In this document: piece after piece, positions 61,164 through 64,000 of the stretch | Numbering within the stretch: the first letter of the stretch is position 1 | Layout of the letters: each line of letters opens with the position of its first letter | Origin: Candidatus Peribacteraceae bacterium | GTDB taxonomy: Bacteria; Patescibacteriota; Gracilibacteria; Peribacterales; Peribacteraceae | DNA length: 64,000 nucleotides | Reading direction: 5' to 3' | Assembly: GCA_028703445.1 (NCBI GenBank) | Contig: JAQVMW010000007.1 | Span: forward strand, 1 to 64,000 | Position numbers and translations under genes: made by a program | The notes under the pieces: generated by a model | What the model was told of the DNA's origin: nothing | What the model saw: the letters and a program-made list of their open reading frames with translations, nothing else | The model's database searches: none

Positions 61164-62879
61164 TTATGGCTTCGAAAGTTCCAGGCCAAGTTCAAGATGG
61201 ATCTGCGCTTCATCGGTTCTGCCGGTCTTCGCCAACACGGGGGCGATGCCGCGGTGGGCTTCCATGGAATTGGGGTTCCACGCGAGTGCAGAGCGGAAGG
61301 CCTGTTCCGCTCCGGCCAGGTCGCCATTGGCGGCAAGGATTCGCCCGATGCCGACGAGCGCGGGAACATCCGAGGGATCCAGCTGTGCGGCTGTGCGGTA
61401 GTTTGCCAGTGCCGACTCGGCGCTTCCGGTTTGTTCCTCAATCGAGGCGATCGAGAAAAATGCGTCGGCGTTCGTCGGATCCATCTGTTTCACCTTGTTG
61501 AATTGTTCCAGTGCGTCAGGCACCTGACCGACACGGGCGTAAATGGTTCCAGCCATCAAGTGCAGGCGTGCATCGTCTCCCTGCTTCAGTCCTTCCTTTA
61601 AGATCGCGAAGGCTTCTTCGGGCAGGTCGGTATCAAGCTTGGTCTGCGCGAGGGCGGTGCGTGCGGCGACGGAGCGCGGCGAGACACTCAGGGCATGCGT
61701 GAAGAGCGCGTCAGCCGAGTTCCAGTATTTCGTCTGTTGGATGGAGAGCAGGCAGAGAAGTGCGATCAAAAAGCCACTGGTTCCCGCGATCACGGGTTTC
61801 GGCGGTGTCCACCGTTCGCCGATTCCTTTCAGCAGCAGCACGAGCAGAAGCAGCAGTCCGAGGCTCGGCAGGTAGATGTAGCGGTCGGAGGCGAGGAAGA
61901 CCGTTCCCGCTTTGCGGAAGGTGAGAAAGGCGGGAGAAAACAGGATGAAGAAGATCCAGAACGAAACGAAGGCTCCATTCCATCGGCGACGGAAGAACCA
62001 GAGGAAGCCGACAATACCGAGAGAACCGACGAGTGATGCGCTGATGATGGGATTGGTGAGAGCGATCGGATCCGTCATCTCATAGAGAGGGCTGAAATTT
62101 TGCGGGATGAAGGATTTTCCGACCAGGAACACCATGCTCCACGGTGCCAGCAGGAGCGTTTCCATTCCTCTGGATGTCTGAACGATTCGCTCCTTTCCAA
62201 ACAGCGCGAGGAGAACAAAGGCGATGGAGAGCAGAAGGAAAGGAACAATGGAAAAGAGAGTATTCCTGCTCCATTTTTTCCTTTGGAATGAAAGGAGGAG
62301 CGGGAACACGATGGGAAGTGGGGCGACCGAGACTTTGGCGAGGAGGGCAAAGAGGAAGAGCGCGATACTCAGGAGCACGCTGTAGCGTGTCTGCTTCAGA
62401 AATGCGAGGGTGGAAGCGACCGCGAAGAACGTGGAGAGCAGATCCTTGCGCGCAGTGATCCAGATGACGGCTTCCGCATGGATCGGATGCACGGCGAAGA
62501 GCGCGGCCGCGAAGAGCGCAGCACGCGGTGCACCGGTGATTTTTTTCAGGATCAGGAAGAGCAGTGCGGCGTTCATGCCGTGCAGCAGTATATTCACGAG
62601 GTGGTAGCTCCAAGGACTCAGACCGGAAACCAGATAGTTCAATTGAAAGCTCACGAGCGTTGCCGGAATGTAGAGTTCGGGATCGAACGTCGTGAAAGCG
62701 GTTTTCAGATGCTCCCATGTCGGCCCGCGGGTCGCGAGATTCTTCACGACGACGAAGAGGTCATCAATCGGGGCGTAGCCCTGCAGGAGCGATTGGCCGA
62801 AAGCGAAGAAGGGGATAAAGATCAGGAGGGCGATCGCCCCTCTCTGCCACCATGCGGCGCGATTGGCTGTGATCATCAT
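61164..62879 (-). CDS. TMTC-like membrane glycosyltransferase with TPR repeats
   Basis: 571 residues from ATG at 62879. About 10 membrane helices (1-400) of GT-C type, with GYAPIDDLFVVVKNL (acidic pair in the first loop) and AVHPIHAEAVIWITARKDLLSTFFAV near 125, a signature shared with eukaryotic TMTC O-mannosyltransferases and bacterial relatives. The soluble end (about 405-571) has four to five TPR units (ARLHLMAGTIYARVGQVPDALEQFNKVKQMDPTNADAFFSIA). TATACT on the minus strand (62886-62891) ends seven bases before the ATG. Likely modifies secreted proteins, for example the Ser-rich surface proteins. Confidence 0.82.
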   Translation of the reverse strand: MMITANRAAWWQRGAIALLIFIPFFAFGQSLLQGYAPIDDLFVVVKNLATRGPTWEHLKTAFTTFDPELYIPATLVSFQLNYLVSGLSPWSYHLVNILLHGMNAALLFLILKKITGAPRAALFAAALFAVHPIHAEAVIWITARKDLLSTFFAVASTLAFLKQTRYSVLLSIALFLFALLAKVSVAPLPIVFPLLLSFQRKKWSRNTLFSIVPFLLLSIAFVLLALFGKERIVQTSRGMETLLLAPWSMVFLVGKSFIPQNFSPLYEMTDPIALTNPIISASLVGSLGIVGFLWFFRRRWNGAFVSFWIFFILFSPAFLTFRKAGTVFLASDRYIYLPSLGLLLLLVLLLKGIGERWTPPKPVIAGTSGFLIALLCLLSIQQTKYWNSADALFTHALSVSPRSVAARTALAQTKLDTDLPEEAFAILKEGLKQGDDARLHLMAGTIYARVGQVPDALEQFNKVKQMDPTNADAFFSIASIEEQTGSAESALANYRTAAQLDPSDVPALVGIGRILAANGDLAGAEQAFRSALAWNPNSMEAHRGIAPVLAKTGRTDEAQIHLELGLELSKP

Positions 62880-62897
62880 GGTGCCAGTATATCTGCA

Positions 62898-62939
62898 AAA
62901 CGCGTGCCACACCTTAGGCGTTCCGTGTGACACGCGTTT
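62898..62939 (-). terminator. Strong hairpin terminator of hsp20
   Basis: Arms AAACGCGTG-C-CACAC (62898-62912) and GTGTG-A-CACGCGTTT (62925-62939) pair over 14 bases with one mismatch and a 12-base loop. Read on the minus strand the stem ends in GCGTTTTGC, a short T run. It sits 15 bases after the hsp20 stop. Confidence 0.8.
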
Positions 62940-62953
62940 GCGTAGAGGCCTCT

Positions 62954-63400
62954 CTATTCCTCCTCGACTTGAAGAGTCTTTTTCGCTGCCTCCTCTTTCT
63001 TGGGGATCATAATCGTCAGCACGCCGTTTTTGACCTTGCAGTTGGCCTTGGATCCGTCGGCATAGTCCGGCAGGCGCACCTGCCGCGTGAACTCGCCGTA
63101 CGCAGATTCGCGGCAGATCCATTCCTGATCGTTCTTCTCTTCAGTTTCCTGCGCATGACCCGAGATGGTGAGCACGTTATTGTGCACGTCCACCGTCACG
63201 TCTTTCGCTTCGAATCCCGGAACATTCACGCTGACCGTGAGCTCCTTTGCCGTTTCGGCGATGTTCATCGCGGGGAACGATCGGCGTGGGACGAACGGGG
63301 AGCCGAAGAGTCCGAACGGATCCCAGAGTGCGTCGTCGAAGAGGGCAGAGAAGGGGGTGATGCCCCTCGTTGGGCCGTTATCGCGTTTGATCATCTGCAT
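62954..63400 (-). CDS. hsp20: Small heat shock protein, Hsp20/alpha-crystallin family
   Basis: 148 residues. Holdase chaperone that binds unfolding proteins. The N-terminal arm (ITPFSALFDDALWDPFGLFG) leads to the alpha-crystallin domain (about 45-140, MNIAETAKELTVSVNVPGFEAKDVTVDVHNNVLTISG) with the typical CKVKNGVLTIMIPKKEE ending, including the G-V-L-x-I motif. The I-x-I tail is absent or weak. A CIRCE operator overlaps its promoter, so HrcA should repress it. A second ATG at 63394 is possible. Confidence 0.95.
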   Translation of the reverse strand: MQMIKRDNGPTRGITPFSALFDDALWDPFGLFGSPFVPRRSFPAMNIAETAKELTVSVNVPGFEAKDVTVDVHNNVLTISGHAQETEEKNDQEWICRESAYGEFTRQVRLPDYADGSKANCKVKNGVLTIMIPKKEEAAKKTLQVEEE

Positions 63401-63431
63401 AGATGAGGGGGGAAAGGATAGAAAAGTGCGA

Positions 63432-63473
63432 TTAGCACTCTCTAGTATAGAGTGCCAGCATGGAGCCAGTCAA
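63432..63473 (-). promoter_or_regulatory. CIRCE operator and promoter of hsp20
   Basis: TTAGCACTC-N9-GAGTGCCAG at 63432-63458. On the minus strand TTGACT (63468-63473), 18 bases, TATACT (63444-63449). The operator covers the -10, so HrcA binding would block the polymerase. Confidence 0.92.
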
Positions 63474-63718
63474 GGCATCAAGACCACTCTATTTGGTGTT
63501 TTGATTTTTCCGAAGCGGAAGAAAAGATCTAGTCATACTCTGAAAATACTGTTGCCATGAACATCAAAGATATTTTTCCGGCTCTGTGGGTGATTCAAGT
63601 TTTGTTTTGCCGTCGTGGTCGTGAATGCTCCGTCACTGCAAGACGACTGACCGCCGAAATTTTTCCTCATGTATGTTTACTTGCGCTCGTCGGATGACGC
63701 GCATAGTCTTCGCACGTC
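63474..63718. other. Divergent region between hsp20 and the ATP-grasp gene
   Basis: No firm gene. A 46-residue frame (63557-63697, MNIKDIFPALWVIQVLFCRRG) is open on the plus strand, but nothing supports coding. A CATAGT hexamer (63702-63707) lies 12 bases before the next ATG. Confidence 0.4.
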
Positions 63719-64000
63719 ATGACTGATGTGGCGAAGAAATTTCTTTTCGTTTCCTATGACGGCACCACCACCGATCTCGCTTGGACGGTGGCGCGCGAGG
63801 GTCATCAGGTTCGTCTCTGTCTCGAGGCTTCCGGTTTCCAGGATGTGGGCAAAGGATTTGTGGATGTGATCACCGACTGGAAGAAGAGCGTGGACTGGGC
63901 GGATATCGTCGTCTTCGACCACATTGGCAAGGCTGAGGAAGCGCAGGCAATACGCAAAAAGGGCAAACTCTGCATCGGCGGCACGCCCTACACGGATCGG
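63719..64000 (+). CDS. PurD-like ATP-grasp protein (partial, runs off the window)
   Basis: 94 residues are readable from ATG at 63719, MTDVAKKFLFVSYDGTTTDL, continuing open to the window edge with CIGGTPYTDR. FLFVSYDG at the start, SVDWADIVVFDHIGKAEEAQAIRKKGKLCIGG and the GGTPYTDR motif resemble the N-terminal domain of phosphoribosylamine-glycine ligase-like proteins, where the last motif leads into the ATP-grasp core. Canonical PurD joins glycine to phosphoribosylamine; this divergent form may use another substrate. Confidence 0.75.
   Translation, partial: MTDVAKKFLFVSYDGTTTDLAWTVAREGHQVRLCLEASGFQDVGKGFVDVITDWKKSVDWADIVVFDHIGKAEEAQAIRKKGKLCIGGTPYTDR

Overview
The window looks like a chromosomal segment of a candidate-phyla-radiation bacterium, most like the Peregrinibacteria/Peribacteria. 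This is inferred from gene content, not from a marker tree. The pointers are a fused ADP-forming acyl-CoA synthetase, S-layer-homology (SLH) and CARDB surface proteins, a PyrD/PyrK/PyrG pyrimidine set, a prolyl-tRNA synthetase without the usual editing insert, many large unrecognised membrane proteins, and a general lack of Shine-Dalgarno sequences. For many genes a -10-like hexamer lies only 6-10 bases before the start codon, which suggests common leaderless transcription.

Layout. Positions 1-6 kb hold a partial gene end, a calcium-type P-ATPase, an SDR oxidoreductase and the acyl-CoA synthetase. At 6.19-6.26 kb is tRNA-Glu(CTC), whose 3' part is overlapped by the end of a large serine recombinase gene. 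From there to about 26.5 kb is an accessory region that appears to be several cassettes in tandem, each ending in a site resembling the tRNA 3' end (core GGGCTGCCA). Cassette I (6.2-15.7 kb) has recombinase, primase, regulators, a terminase-small-subunit-like gene, Sel1 and GT-C membrane proteins, and an XRE/ImmA pair. Cassette II (15.7-16.7 kb) has one SLH protein. Cassette III (16.7-19.2 kb) is arsR-arsM-acr3. Cassette IV (19.2-26.5 kb) is a seven-gene minus-strand operon (HAD phosphatase, glycosyltransferase, radical SAM/SPASM, BioA-like aminotransferase, APH-like kinase, glycosyltransferase, LOG protein) that reads like a small-molecule or glycan pathway I cannot name.

26.7-37.9 kb returns to mixed genes: Fic, a PH-domain membrane protein, a 1,126-residue CARDB surface protein, UvrC with an acetyltransferase domain inserted in its nuclease domain, a GT2 glycosyltransferase, ribosomal protein L25, a DUF3048 protein and a hibernation factor. 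38.1-45.9 kb is a same-strand cluster of four unrecognised proteins, the last of 1,674 residues. 46-55.4 kb carries a PD-(D/E)XK nuclease, a DUF212 protein, ProS, small envelope proteins, PyrG, a YhhQ-like transporter, PyrD and PyrK. 55.5-64 kb carries a CIRCE-controlled 15-residue Cys-rich peptide gene, a GIY-YIG protein, an SLH-CARDB protein, tRNA-Glu(TTC), an RlmI-like methyltransferase, a TMTC-like protein, CIRCE-controlled hsp20 and the start of a PurD-like ATP-grasp gene.

Two repeat systems run through the backbone. One is a structured intergenic hairpin family with compensatory base changes, found six times just downstream of plus-strand genes (6.1, 37.4, 46.9, 47.6, 52.2, 55.8 kb), usually ending in a T run like a terminator. 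The other is a set of GC-rich palindromic repeats found both between genes and, in frame, inside uvrC and the PD-(D/E)XK gene.
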